A stretch of DNA of 64,000 nt, from assembly GCF_030159895.1 (NCBI RefSeq), contig NZ_BSNI01000002.1, positions 1,762,306 through 1,826,305 on the forward strand, in the 5' to 3' direction. Source of the DNA: Maritalea porphyrae. GTDB lineage: Bacteria > Pseudomonadota > Alphaproteobacteria > Rhizobiales > Devosiaceae. Shown piece after piece: positions 55,374 through 64,000 of this stretch (position 1 is its first letter; the number at the start of each line of letters is the position of its first letter). The position numbers and the translations under genes are program-made. A model generated the notes under the pieces. That model saw only the letters and a program-made list of their open reading frames with translations, was not told the origin of the DNA and made no database searches.

Positions 55374-56377
55374 TCGGCGGCTTCGCTATCAATTTTGAAA
55401 TCGACAATGAGGGGGAAATGGTCTGAACCACCATTTTCACCTCGATGCGGCAGACCGACGGTCACGCCACCTCGCGTAAGAATGTGATCAAGTTGCAGCC
55501 ACGGCGGCATATCAACAGGATAAGTTGGTGGAGCTGGCCATGTGGGCAAAAGCCAAACGGCTCGTTCCATATTCGTGCTGCTCACTAGATTTTTGAATGC
55601 ATATGAGAATGGCGTTGAATTGAAATCGCCGCCAAACAAAAGCGGCCCTTCAATCTTGTTGAGCACTTTGGCAACGACACCCATTTGTCTTTGTTGTCGA
55701 TCAGCCGGAATTGGCCAATCAAAATGGGTAGTTACCACATTAAACGGAATCTCATCTTGAACTTGAAGTGCAATGATCGAGGTGCGCTGTTCAGCGCTAA
55801 GTGAATCGATGCAATCGTGTCCTGCAATTTCCTTAAGCGGGTATTTTGAATAAACGCCCAAGAATGAGCGTTTGCCGCCTTGGCAATGCACAGCATATGG
55901 CAGGATATTTGTTATGCGTTTTTCCAAACCTTGGCGGTGCCAGCTCCAATACTCCTGAATAAACAAAATATCTGGATCTTGCTCTTGGATGCTGGCGAAC
56001 AACCCATCAAGATTTTCGTTCTTCGCGTAAATATTGAAGGTCATTAAGCGGCGATCGGTCTCAGCATAGATTTGTTTGTCTGCAGAATTATGCCGATATG
56101 CGCCAACAAGTTCAGGAATAATGACAAGGCTCGACGCCACAAACCCGACAGCGCAAAAGCTTAAAACCATGCCCTTAAATGGCTGATGCTTCGCAAACAC
56201 AGCGCTGATTACAAACAAAATCGCACTGAGCGGAAAAATTATGGGCTGGAAATGATTGAAAATATCCAAGGGCCAAAGCGCAAACGCCAAGAAGCCCGCA
56301 ATCGCGCTGAGCGAAACAAAGAAAGCGCCGCCAGCAAACCCAAATTTAGTCAGGGACCACAGTCCTTGTTTAATCAC
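55370..56377 (-). CDS. Endonuclease/exonuclease/phosphatase-family protein with N-terminal membrane part
   Basis: A 335-residue protein. Three hydrophobic segments at the N-terminus (to about residue 90) are followed by an EEP domain: [47 protein letters not shown] and [11 protein letters not shown]. The active site probably faces the periplasm. Substrate unknown; lipid or nucleotide phosphoesters are possible. It overlaps parC by four bases on the opposite strand. Confidence 0.88.
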   Translation of the reverse strand: MIKQGLWSLTKFGFAGGAFFVSLSAIAGFLAFALWPLDIFNHFQPIIFPLSAILFVISAVFAKHQPFKGMVLSFCAVGFVASSLVIIPELVGAYRHNSADKQIYAETDRRLMTFNIYAKNENLDGLFASIQEQDPDILFIQEYWSWHRQGLEKRITNILPYAVHCQGGKRSFLGVYSKYPLKEIAGHDCIDSLSAEQRTSIIALQVQDEIPFNVVTTHFDWPIPADRQQRQMGVVAKVLNKIEGPLLFGGDFNSTPFSYAFKNLVSSTNMERAVWLLPTWPAPPTYPVDMPPWLQLDHILTRGGVTVGLPHRGENGGSDHFPLIVDFKIDSEAAD

Positions 56378-56395
56378 GCGCCAAATATCTCATTC

Positions 56396-57151
56396 TCACC
56401 CAATGTGGGCATCATCTTCCAGCAATTGCCATTGATCCCCGTTGCCGAGAACTTCCAGCGGTTTAAACGCACTCTTATATGCCATTTTGGGCGAATTCTT
56501 GACCCAATACCCCAAATACAAATAGGGCAAGCCAGCGGCGCGCGCGCGTTCAATCTGATCCAAAACCATGAACTTGCCTAAGCTGCGTTGCGAGAAATCG
56601 GAATCAAAGAAACTATACACCATCGAAATACCATCGGGGAGAATGTCAGTGAGCGCAACCGCGAGTAGGCGACCGCGTTTCTCGCCAATATCGGTGCGTT
56701 CGCGATATTCAACAACCACCGACTGAACAGGGGTGTCTTCGACCATGAATTCATAGTCGAGATGCGACATTTCAGACATGCCGCCGTTGCGATGTCGATC
56801 TTTCAGGTAGCGCTTGAACAATAAATATTGCTCTTGGGTGGCGTGCGGAAACACATCTGTGCTTTCAATGTCACGGTTTTTGCGCCAAATGCGACGTTGG
56901 CTCGCATTGCGCTCAAATCGATCAACCAACACGCGTGCGGATTGGCAGGCTTGGCAGCCTTCACAAGCTGGGCGATATGCGATGTTTTGGCTGCGGCGGA
57001 AGCCGTGCAAACTGAGCATATTGTGCAGTTCCGCCGCGCGACGACCCGACAAATGCGTGAATAACTTGCGCTCATATTTTTCAGGCAAGTAGGGGCACGC
57101 CGTTTCGGCGGTCAAATAAAACTGCAAGTCTGAAGGACTATGCTCGGTCAT
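56396..57151 (-). CDS. bpt: Aspartate/glutamate leucyltransferase (N-degron pathway)
   Basis: A 251-residue aminoacyl-tRNA-protein transferase. It attaches Leu to N-terminal Asp or Glu, marking proteins for ClpSAP. It has CPYLPEKYERKLFTHLSG near the start, the Cys-rich YRPACEGCQACQSARV and MSEMSHLDYEFMVEDT, ending LGYWVKNSPKMAYKSAFKPLEVL. ATG 57151; a palindrome lies 21 bases upstream. Confidence 0.92.
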   Translation of the reverse strand: MTEHSPSDLQFYLTAETACPYLPEKYERKLFTHLSGRRAAELHNMLSLHGFRRSQNIAYRPACEGCQACQSARVLVDRFERNASQRRIWRKNRDIESTDVFPHATQEQYLLFKRYLKDRHRNGGMSEMSHLDYEFMVEDTPVQSVVVEYRERTDIGEKRGRLLAVALTDILPDGISMVYSFFDSDFSQRSLGKFMVLDQIERARAAGLPYLYLGYWVKNSPKMAYKSAFKPLEVLGNGDQWQLLEDDAHIG

Positions 57152-57171
57152 ACCTTACTGTTGATCGTTCA

Positions 57172-57188
57172 ACGATCATCCCTAACGG
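57172..57188. promoter_or_regulatory. 17-bp palindrome upstream of bpt
   Basis: TGATCGTTCAACGATCA is symmetric around a central C, 21 bases before the bpt start and 19 bases past the transporter stop. Operator or small hairpin; regulator unknown. Confidence 0.4.
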
Positions 57189-57206
57189 CAACTCATCCAA
57201 TGGAGT

Positions 57207-59045
57207 TTAGACCCCATAGTACCATGGCGCAACAATGCTAAAGGTTACCCAAACAAGTAGAATAAGCGGTACCCCAGCAATAAAATAATGCTTGAAGCGA
57301 TAATGGCCCGGTCCCATCACCAACAAGTTGGTTTGGTAACCAATCGGAGAGGCAAAGGACGCGTTCGCACCTAGGATCACCGCAACAACGAATGGAAGCG
57401 GGTCTACGCCCAAGCTTTGTGCCGTTGAAATCGCGATTGGTGTGAACAAAACGGCCGTTGCATTATTGCTAAGAACATTCGTCAAAATGGCAACCACGAT
57501 GAAAATAATCGCCATTACCATCGCCGGTGCCACATTGCCCAAACCGCCAATGGCCCAATCAGCAAGTAATTGCGCGCCGCCTGTGGCTTCTAGTGCGCCA
57601 GACATGGCAATGGCGGAGCCAACCAGCAGTATAATCCGTCTGTCAATCGCGCGGGTTGCTTGCCGCACATTCAGACAACCCGTTGCGAGCATGCCGAACG
57701 CGCCGGCTATTGCCGCAAATACGGTTGGCACAATGCCAGTGGCAATTGCGGCGACTGTAGCAATAAACACGAGCTGCGCACGCAGCGCGAAGCGGTGAGG
57801 GCGCAATTCAGACGCGCTCCACTCGATCACCACAATATCTTGCAGGCCACGCATTTTGTTGATCCGGTCAGCCGGCCCTGCAATCAGCAAGACGTCTCCA
57901 GCTTCAAGCCGAATGTCGGACAGAGATTCCCGTGGCATACGACTGCGCCGCTCGACACCCAGAATCAAACACCCATGCTGCGCCAAGAACCCGCGTTGAT
58001 CGACGCCATTGTTGATGAGGCGAGAGCCGGGTTGAACCAGCGCTTCACACATCACAACGCCATGATCGGGGGTACCTTCATCTGATCCAGGTCGAATGGG
58101 GTTATCAAACGCGCGCCATTGTTTGAGCGCCTCTGTCAGCTTTTCGCGGGTTGCTGCCAAAATCAACACATCGCCAGTGCGCAATTCAATATCGTCAAAT
58201 GGCGGCAAATATCGCTGATATCCGCGAATGACCGCGCGCACAGTCATGGTCGTTATTTTGGGAAACATGCCCGCAACGGTTTTTTCGCCGATTAGCGGAT
58301 GCCCTTCATAAAGGCGAATTTCGGATATGAACTGCAGATTGCGTTGCTGCACATCCTGCCCATCGGCATTGACCGCGCTAGGCAATAGTTTGGGCATTAC
58401 AAACAGCACATAAGCTGCACCGACTGCTGCCATAATCGAACCCGGCACGGTGAACGAAAAGAAGTCCAAGCCTTGAACGCCAGCGCCAATGGCAATGCCC
58501 GCAGCCAATAGGTTGGTTGATGAACCAATCAGCGTGGTCATGCCGCCCAAAATTGAGATGAAACTCAGCGGCATCATCATTTTAGGTGTTGGCAATTTGC
58601 GTCGCGCAGCTACCGCTGTAAGCAACGGAATGAACATCACAACAACTGGGGTGTTGTTGATAAACGCGCTCGCAAGACCCGCAATAATCAGAATTATCGG
58701 TATGACCCGACGCGGATGTCGTGGCCACAATCGCTCGAATGTCTTGGTAAGTCCGCCCAAAGCGTCCGTTTGGAATAAGGCCTGTCCAATTACCAACAGA
58801 GCTAGAATGGTAAGTAGCGCCGGATTTGAGAAGCCGGCAAGCAGGGCTTCAATTTCCAATCCTGACCCTGGCGCAAACAGCCCCACAGCCATGAGAAGCA
58901 CAATTGCGCCCAGCGCCACTATTTCCAGTGACACCACTTCCGTGGCAAACAGCACAATTGCGATGGCAATCACCGCAAAGCTAGCCCACATGGCTAAAGA
59001 ATCAGAGCTCAAAAATTCAGCGATCATGACCGACACATTGCCCAT
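57207..59045 (-). CDS. SLC13-type anion permease with two TrkA-C (RCK) domains
   Basis: A 612-residue membrane transporter of the DASS family. Two halves of membrane segments flank a central soluble region with two TrkA-C domains (PLIGEKTVAGMFPKITTMTVRAVIRG and SRLINNGVDQRGFLAQHGCLILGVERRSRMPRESLSDIRLEAGDVLLI). The conserved ANNTPVVV-like FINNTPVVVMFIP and SNNATAVLFTPIA are the ion/substrate loops. Substrate may be sulfate, dicarboxylate or another anion. ATG 59045 chosen over TTG 59063. Confidence 0.9.
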   Translation of the reverse strand: MGNVSVMIAEFLSSDSLAMWASFAVIAIAIVLFATEVVSLEIVALGAIVLLMAVGLFAPGSGLEIEALLAGFSNPALLTILALLVIGQALFQTDALGGLTKTFERLWPRHPRRVIPIILIIAGLASAFINNTPVVVMFIPLLTAVAARRKLPTPKMMMPLSFISILGGMTTLIGSSTNLLAAGIAIGAGVQGLDFFSFTVPGSIMAAVGAAYVLFVMPKLLPSAVNADGQDVQQRNLQFISEIRLYEGHPLIGEKTVAGMFPKITTMTVRAVIRGYQRYLPPFDDIELRTGDVLILAATREKLTEALKQWRAFDNPIRPGSDEGTPDHGVVMCEALVQPGSRLINNGVDQRGFLAQHGCLILGVERRSRMPRESLSDIRLEAGDVLLIAGPADRINKMRGLQDIVVIEWSASELRPHRFALRAQLVFIATVAAIATGIVPTVFAAIAGAFGMLATGCLNVRQATRAIDRRIILLVGSAIAMSGALEATGGAQLLADWAIGGLGNVAPAMVMAIIFIVVAILTNVLSNNATAVLFTPIAISTAQSLGVDPLPFVVAVILGANASFASPIGYQTNLLVMGPGHYRFKHYFIAGVPLILLVWVTFSIVAPWYYGV

Positions 59046-59121
59046 TGGGAGCTTCAGCTCCAAGTGCGTTTTTTGTCAATCTAGCGCCAAATCAACAGAT
59101 TTTGTGCTTTTTGGCTCTCAG

Positions 59122-59676
59122 CTATTCGTGCCAGCGCGGATTTTTTGGTGACGCCCACGCCTCACCATAATGCTCAGCTTCGTGTTTCCAGAAGCGTTCC
59201 ATAGGTGAGCGGCGCACCATAAGTGTGCCAACGACCAGGTCGTGAAGCATTTGGCGACGCTGTGTAAATAGCGGGATGAATAGCACCAACGGGGTCAACG
59301 CCTGCGCAATCCAGCCCGCAATTGGGTGGATAACGGCCAAGCCACCATCAAGAGGGGTAGAGCGCGTTGGGGTAAGTACAATGTCCATCACCTGCATGCC
59401 AACGGTGGCGCGCGCAGAGGAGCCTAGCGTTGCCACATAGTAGGCAAACAATACTCCGGGAACCAAGATGAAATAGCCAAGCCACGCGATGCCAAGCGTA
59501 AGTATGCCCAAGACACCAAGCACAACGGCGGAGACGACAATCGCTATGGTAAGGATGATGCTGTCGATAATGAACGCGATCACCCGGCGCATTAGCACGC
59601 CTTCAAACAATTCTGGTGAGGAATCCGGTGTCGGCAAGTCGTCGCGCATTGTCCATCCAAAGGCATCTTTTGGCAT
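59122..59676 (-). CDS. RDD-family membrane protein
   Basis: A 184-residue integral membrane protein with the RDD pattern: an Arg in GVLMRRVIAFIIDSIIL (start of first helix), and two Asp-containing helices, ending in the TQRRQMLHDLVVGTLMVRR family motif. Function in transport is suspected but unproven. ATG 59676 follows GGAG by seven bases. Confidence 0.88.
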   Translation of the reverse strand: MPKDAFGWTMRDDLPTPDSSPELFEGVLMRRVIAFIIDSIILTIAIVVSAVVLGVLGILTLGIAWLGYFILVPGVLFAYYVATLGSSARATVGMQVMDIVLTPTRSTPLDGGLAVIHPIAGWIAQALTPLVLFIPLFTQRRQMLHDLVVGTLMVRRSPMERFWKHEAEHYGEAWASPKNPRWHE

Positions 59677-59839
59677 TTCAGTTCTCCATTGTTATGCCAT
59701 AGATGGGCATGATTGCGCAGTCTGCAAGGTGCTTTTGCACAATTGAATAGCCTTCGTCTTTTTTTAGCCATGCGTAATCCCTTCCACAACGGATATTCGT
59801 TTGGAGTTTGGCCAGCGGCACAAATATGCCAATTCAGGA

Positions 59840-59900
59840 CGCGAGGCGTTTTAGGTCTCGTCATCTGTGTCGTTAGTAATGAGACGTAAAACGCCTCGCG
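59840..59900. repeat. Large stem-loop, extragenic palindrome
   Basis: CGCGAGGCGTTTTA (59840-59853) pairs perfectly with TAAAACGCCTCGCG (59887-59900). GTCTC/GAGAC extends the stem inward after one mismatch; the loop is 21 bases. No T-run follows. Confidence 0.65.
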
Positions 59901-60210
59901 CAAATGGCTTGCTGCTTGAGGAGAAAATGCCCCGAGGTGCTCACCCGTCTATCCTCTTTAAATGCATCACAATCCGTGGTTATGAGCATTGCTGCTCCAG
60001 ATTGCAGATCGTTTCTAAACGATCCAATGGGAACCAACCCACTAATGACTGACATCTGCCTTCGGCGTCAGACTGGACATTTAACTTTCAAGCGAAAGGC
60101 AAACGTCTTGCCTTTCAACCATCCCCTATTCTTTAAGAGAGCTCACGGTGCGTATCGTGATTTTGACGACGGCCTAAAACCGGCCTGCAAAAATCAGCCA
60201 CAAACTCTCC

Positions 60211-60346
60211 CGTCATCCTCGGGCCAGCCTGCGCGGCGCAAGCGCGCAAATGAGACCCGGGGATCCAGGCAGGAATGTCAAAAGAACCAAAGCGCTTCAG
60301 TACTTCCGACAATCAGACCTGGTTTCCCGCCTTCGCGGGAATGACG
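60211..60346. repeat. Composite palindromic repeat element (about 136 bp)
   Basis: The outer ends CGTCAT and ATGACG are complementary. One inner arm contains TCCTCGGG with CCCGGGGATCCAGG, the other CCTGG with the hairpin CCCGCCTTCGCGGG. GGATCCAGG and CCTGG also face each other, giving a branched fold. Sequences of this look are dispersed extragenic repeats in alphaproteobacteria; only this copy is in the window. Confidence 0.6.
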
Positions 60347-60471
60347 AAGGAAAGAACCCAACGCCTCAAAAAAACTTCCTCACCGTCCGACATTCGTCAA
60401 TGCCCTGAACAGTTTCAAGAAAAGGTGAGAACATCATCGCACAAGGTCAAAGGGCGGGGATAAGTTTCTTG

Positions 60472-61485
60472 CTATTCATTAAGAAGCTTGGCCATTTCCA
60501 ACGCGAAATATGTCAAAATGCCAGAGCAGCCAGCGCGTTTGAATGCAATAAGGCTTTCAATCATCGCTGCACGCTGATCGATCGCTCCTGCTTGGCCCGC
60601 AAATACGATTTGGGCATATTCACCAGATACTTGATAGGCGAAAACCGGTACTTCGAACCGTGATTTGATCTCACGCACGATGTCCAAATAGGGCATGCCA
60701 GGTTTAACCATTACCCAGTCGGCGGCTTCCAAAATGTCTTGTTCGACCTCGCGCATCGCTTCTTCGCGATTGTAGGGTTCAAGTTGATAAGTCTTTTTGT
60801 CACCCTTCAAACGGGAGCCACTTCCGACCGCATCGCGAAACGGGCCATAGAAGGCAGATGCAAACTTGGCAGAGTAGGAAAGCAAAATCGTGTCCTGAAA
60901 TCCTTCAGCGTCCAACCCTTCGCGAATGGCACCAATACGGCCGTCCATCATATCCGACGGTGCGATAATATCGGCGCCCGCGCGCACCTGATTAAGTGAC
61001 TGCTTGATGAGCACTTCAACAGTTTCATCATTTAAGATGCGATCCCCATCCATTAGCCCGTCATGGCCGTGACTGGTGTAAGGGTCAAGCGCCACATCAG
61101 CGATCAAGCCAATATCAGGCACCGCTTGTTTGATCGCAGAAAGCGCGCGACACATCAGATTATCGGGATTGAAGCTTTCTTCGCCTTTGTTTGAACGCCG
61201 GTCGGCAGGCGTGTTGGGAAAAAGAGCAAGGGCAGGGATGCCCAAAGCATGCGCTTCTTTTGCTGCGGCTACGGCCAAATCAATGCTCAACCGATCAACG
61301 CCGGGCATAGACTTCACGGCTTCACGCGTGTTGGTGCCTTCAATGATAAATAGCGGCCAAATCAAATCGCTGGGCTGCAGGGTCGTTTCGCGCACCATGT
61401 TGCGGCTCCAGCCAAATTGCCGAGAGCGGCGCAAGCGCCGACCGTTGAGGAAATCCATATTTGTGCGTGTCATCTCGTTGGTCAT
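60472..61485 (-). CDS. hemB: Delta-aminolevulinic acid dehydratase (porphobilinogen synthase)
   Basis: A 337-residue haem-pathway enzyme joining two ALA molecules. It has RRLRRSRQFGWSRNMVRE at the start and the Schiff-base lysines in LSYSAKFASAFYGPFR and VMVKPGMPYLD. The usual zinc-binding Cys cluster is replaced by DVALDPYTSHGHDG, so it is the magnesium-type enzyme typical of alphaproteobacteria. Start ATG 61485; ATG 61473 possible. Confidence 0.96.
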   Translation of the reverse strand: MTNEMTRTNMDFLNGRRLRRSRQFGWSRNMVRETTLQPSDLIWPLFIIEGTNTREAVKSMPGVDRLSIDLAVAAAKEAHALGIPALALFPNTPADRRSNKGEESFNPDNLMCRALSAIKQAVPDIGLIADVALDPYTSHGHDGLMDGDRILNDETVEVLIKQSLNQVRAGADIIAPSDMMDGRIGAIREGLDAEGFQDTILLSYSAKFASAFYGPFRDAVGSGSRLKGDKKTYQLEPYNREEAMREVEQDILEAADWVMVKPGMPYLDIVREIKSRFEVPVFAYQVSGEYAQIVFAGQAGAIDQRAAMIESLIAFKRAGCSGILTYFALEMAKLLNE

Positions 61486-61629
61486 ATGCCTCGTACCAAA
61501 TCTTAAATTGCTTGGCGCATTTGGAGCTTAACTTGATACAATCGTCCAGCAAAATTTATGCAATATTGCTGCGGCACCTTGCCACGAGAACCCAACTTTC
61601 GCTATTGACGATGAAAAGGAGCGCAAAAA

Positions 61630-62022
61630 ATGGCATTTACCGCAAGGCGGATTCGGGTTGGTGCACGCATAGTTGCAAGTGTCAGCTTGTTCGTTGGGCT
61701 GGCCAACGCTTTGCATGCGCTTGGGGTTAGCGGCTCGGTGTCTGACCCAGTGGCTGGATATGGCCAAATGGGGTTTGCCGTTCTCACCATTATCGCCTGT
61801 TTGCGCCTGTTTGCAGCGGTTGGTCTTTGGGCTTATGCGACATGGGGGGCGTTTCTGCTGTTGTTTGCCAGCATGATTGAAATCGTCGTTGTTGGCGCAG
61901 GCGTTGGCGCATTGATCGTTACACCAATGGGATTTGGCCTAAGTGTTGCACTGCTGGCCTCATCCGTTGGGTTGCTGGTTTGGCGTTTTCTCAATATCCG
62001 CGCACAAGGCAAGCGCCTGTGA
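61630..62022 (+). CDS. Small integral membrane protein, unknown function
   Basis: A 130-residue hydrophobic protein with about four membrane segments and a basic N-terminus (TARRIRVGAR) and C-terminus (QGKRL). ATG 61630 follows AAAGGAG by eight bases, so it is well supported as a gene. I recognise no family. Confidence 0.75.
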   Translation: MAFTARRIRVGARIVASVSLFVGLANALHALGVSGSVSDPVAGYGQMGFAVLTIIACLRLFAAVGLWAYATWGAFLLLFASMIEIVVVGAGVGALIVTPMGFGLSVALLASSVGLLVWRFLNIRAQGKRL

Positions 62023-62096
62023 TGGTTTAGCAATTGTGAATGCAGGTAAGAATTGAGAAAGCTAAAAATGTCAAATGTTTCAGTAACATATTTTTA

Positions 62097-62113
62097 AGTT
62101 TGAATCTTAAACT
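62097..62113. promoter_or_regulatory. Inverted repeat upstream of ldtR
   Basis: AGTTT and AAACT are separated by seven bases, 72 bases before the ldtR start. MarR regulators often bind their own promoter at such sites. Short arms make this tentative. Confidence 0.3.
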
Positions 62114-62185
62114 GATTTTATCGCCCGCTCGCTAATTTGGCTGCATAGACACGAAAAATCGTGCGACCAAAACAGTGAGGCAATT

Positions 62186-62695
62186 ATGACAATCAATACT
62201 TTGAAAGTGCAGGCACACGTGCCTGATGAAGGGCACCAGTTAAAGCCCAGCTACCTAGAAGCAGTGTCACGCGTTGAACGCTTGCACCGCCGACTACTCG
62301 ACCTTATTAAAGATGAATTCGATCGCATGGGATGGGACGATATTGGCCCGGTTCAAGCGATTATGATGTTTAACATTGGTGATTCAGAACTGACCGCCGG
62401 CGAATTGCGCTCTCGCGGTTACTATTTGGGCTCCAATGTGTCGTACAACCTTAAAAAGCTTGTCGATACTGGCTACATCCACCAAGAAAAGTCGAAAACC
62501 GATCGTCGCTCAGTGCGCATTCGGCTGACGCCTAAAGGTGAAGAAGTAGCTGAAGTTATTGACGAACTCTATGATCGTCACCTCAAGTCAATTGCAGAAG
62601 TGGGTGGCCTTTCTCAAGAAGAATTCGAAGGCCTAAATACAGCACTCGCCCGTCTTGAACGGTTCTGGGTCGATCAAATTTTGTACAAACTCTAA
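62186..62695 (+). CDS. ldtR: MarR-family regulator LdtR
   Basis: A 169-residue winged-helix regulator. The N-terminal helical part contains SYLEAVSRVERLHRRLLDLIKDEFDRMGW, the recognition region GELRSRGYYLGSNVSYNLKKLVDTGYI, the wing KSKTDRRSVRIRLTPKG. It closely resembles LdtR of Liberibacter, which activates an adjacent L,D-transpeptidase gene for osmotic tolerance. Here an L,D-transpeptidase indeed follows. ATG 62186 after TGAGGCAATT. Confidence 0.9.
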   Translation: MTINTLKVQAHVPDEGHQLKPSYLEAVSRVERLHRRLLDLIKDEFDRMGWDDIGPVQAIMMFNIGDSELTAGELRSRGYYLGSNVSYNLKKLVDTGYIHQEKSKTDRRSVRIRLTPKGEEVAEVIDELYDRHLKSIAEVGGLSQEEFEGLNTALARLERFWVDQILYKL

Positions 62696-62960
62696 TACGC
62701 ATACTTTTTGGTCCTCATCAGGACTGTTTGGTTGAGCGCGCGGGTTGTGTTGTTGGCAGATATTGTCGCGACACAGCCCTTTGCCGTTTGACGAGTTTCA
62801 GCTTGTGCGAAGCTGCCCTGTGTTTTGCAAGTGACACATTGATGCCGTAAAGCCCATTTACAGCACAATTTGGGATGCTCCCGGTTGAGACAAACGCGCT
62901 GCAATGCTAAACCAGCGCGCAATTATCCCGATTTAGCAAGTTGTTTGGGGCTTACACAGC

Positions 62961-64000
62961 ATGAAAATTTCTGGTGCACACATCTTTACATTGGTCACCA
63001 GCGCATTGGTTGCGCTGTGCATTGGCGCGTCGAGCGCTGTTGCACAAGATGATGCCGTTTCGCCAAGCGAAGCGATCGACACAATCGAGCCAATTCTGTC
63101 ATATGACACAGCTTACAACCTGACGCTTGCGATCCAGAAATACGAAGCAATCGTTGCCGCAGGCGGCTGGGATAAGCTTTCACGTGGTACATACGGTATT
63201 AAAAATGGCGATGAGCAAGGCCATGTGCGCAGTTTGCGTCGGCGATTGGCCGCAACAGGTGATCTTGATCCCAACATTCGAATTTCTGATAAATTCGACG
63301 ATGAGGTGGAAGCCGCAGTAAAATTATTCCAAGCGCGTCACGGTTTGCGCACCACAGGCATTATCGATCAAGAAACGCTGATCACACTAAATGTAACGGC
63401 TGAAGAAAAATTGGCTCAGTTGCGCTTGAATCAAGCGCGGGTTGAAGAGGCCGTTTCTGCACTTTCTGATCGCTACATCGTTGTGAATATCCCGGCAGCC
63501 TCAATTGAAGCGGTGGAAAATGGCACCGTGCAACGTCGCCACACAGCAATTGTTGGTCGTATTGACCGTCAAACGCCAATTCTGACGTCAAAAGTGCATG
63601 AGATTAATTTTAATCCCTATTGGCACGTGCCTAAAAGCATCATTCGCCGCGACATCATCAAGTTTATGAATGATGATCCAAATTATTTGGCAAACTTCCG
63701 TATCAAGATTTATGGCAATGACGGCGAAGAACTAGATCCGGCCTCCATTGACTGGAATACCGATGAAGCCGTGCAATATTTGTTCCGCCAGGAACCAGGT
63801 GCGGAAAACTCAATGGGCCATGTGAAAATCAACTTTCACAATCCTCACGCCGTTTATTTGCACGACACGCCGCAAAAATCATTGTTTGGCCAGAACCGCA
63901 GGTTCCACTCTTCAGGTTGCGTGCGTGTAGAAGAAGTTGACGAACTGGTCACATGGTTGCTGTCGGGCAATGGCGACTGGGATAAGCTATCTGTAGATGC
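62961..64000 (+). CDS. ldtP: L,D-transpeptidase (YkuD family), 3' end outside window
   Basis: 346 codons are visible. A signal peptide (ITSALVALCIGASSAVAQ-like, cleavage near residue 28) is followed by a peptidoglycan-binding domain around residues 80-135 (RSLRRRLAATGDL, VKLFQARHGLRTTG). The YkuD catalytic domain has HSSGCVRV with nucleophile Cys320. It makes 3-3 crosslinks in peptidoglycan or links lipoproteins to it. Start ATG 62961. It lies 265 bases downstream of ldtR, its presumed activator, matching the known LdtR-LdtP pair. Confidence 0.9.
   Translation, partial: MKISGAHIFTLVTSALVALCIGASSAVAQDDAVSPSEAIDTIEPILSYDTAYNLTLAIQKYEAIVAAGGWDKLSRGTYGIKNGDEQGHVRSLRRRLAATGDLDPNIRISDKFDDEVEAAVKLFQARHGLRTTGIIDQETLITLNVTAEEKLAQLRLNQARVEEAVSALSDRYIVVNIPAASIEAVENGTVQRRHTAIVGRIDRQTPILTSKVHEINFNPYWHVPKSIIRRDIIKFMNDDPNYLANFRIKIYGNDGEELDPASIDWNTDEAVQYLFRQEPGAENSMGHVKINFHNPHAVYLHDTPQKSLFGQNRRFHSSGCVRVEEVDELVTWLLSGNGDWDKLSVD

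Larger units (their letters stand above)
59677..60471. other. 795-bp gene-free region with palindromic repeats
   Basis: Short overlapping ORFs here have no family signature or ribosome site. The stretch holds a 20-bp near-perfect palindrome, a 9-bp hairpin GAAAGGCAA/TTGCCTTTC (60094-60116) and a composite repeat element at 60211-60346. Confidence 0.6.

Noticed and set aside
59867-60463. Small ORFs in the gap before hemB
   Set aside because: They run through palindromic repeats, lack ribosome sites and have no recognisable domains.

Overview
The window looks like chromosome from an alphaproteobacterium of the order Hyphomicrobiales (Rhizobiales) with moderate GC. This is inferred from several things. 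The housekeeping run rsh-pyrE-acpS-lepB-rnc-era-recO-parC is in the order usual for that group. A MarR-type LdtR sits directly before an L,D-transpeptidase. Two BioR-type boxes precede the biotin operon. There is also a rhizobial-type porin, and an OmpA protein built from BON-like repeats. I cannot name the genus from sequence alone.

Layout. (1) Positions 1-2.9 kb hold the 3' end of an exported beta-strand-rich protein, a TauE/SafE permease, a glutathione S-transferase with a palindromic operator candidate, a damaged DUF2147 gene and a tRNA-Ser(GCU). (2) Positions 3-24.2 kb, directly beyond the tRNA, form an accessory carbohydrate block flanked and interrupted by gene remnants (a LysR C-terminal piece and the 3' half of mannonate dehydratase uxuA). 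Its first part is a LacI-controlled Weimberg-type pentonate operon: xylonate-type dehydratase, FAH-family dehydratase, semialdehyde dehydrogenase, a four-gene sugar ABC transporter and a lactonase. Together these would import a pentose and turn its lactone or acid into 2-oxoglutarate, but no sugar dehydrogenase is present. Its second part is a TRAP transporter plus KdgF, an SDR, an RraA-like protein and two GntR/FCD regulators. That set fits uptake and processing of unsaturated uronates from pectin or alginate. (3) Positions 24.5-30.1 kb are a complete biotin operon, bioB-F-D-A-G-C, with tight or overlapping junctions and two perfect BioR-type boxes upstream.

(4) Positions 30.1-43 kb hold a Dabb protein, an alanine dehydrogenase/transhydrogenase-like enzyme, an Hsp70-family YegD-like protein, a porin, a striking 1303-residue OmpA protein, a 38-residue membrane microprotein not represented by longer ORF calling, a membrane-anchored Ala/Lys-rich protein with a helix-hairpin-helix end, a hydrolase and a lytic transglycosylase. 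(5) Positions 43-57 kb are housekeeping: dapA, smpB, a family 5-type uracil-DNA glycosylase, an NYN protein, rpoZ, rsh, pyrE, acpS, lepB, rnc, era, recO, parC, an EEP phosphatase and bpt. (6) Positions 57-64 kb hold an SLC13-type transporter, an RDD protein, a gene-free 0.8 kb stretch rich in palindromic repeats, hemB, a small membrane protein, ldtR and the start of its partner L,D-transpeptidase, which runs off the end.

I found no CRISPR array, prophage, integrase, transposase or rRNA. The most unusual material is the OmpA repeat protein with its 48-bp minisatellite and neighbouring microprotein, the split uronate/pentonate block with a shared ATTTGT direct-repeat motif, and the palindromic extragenic repeats.
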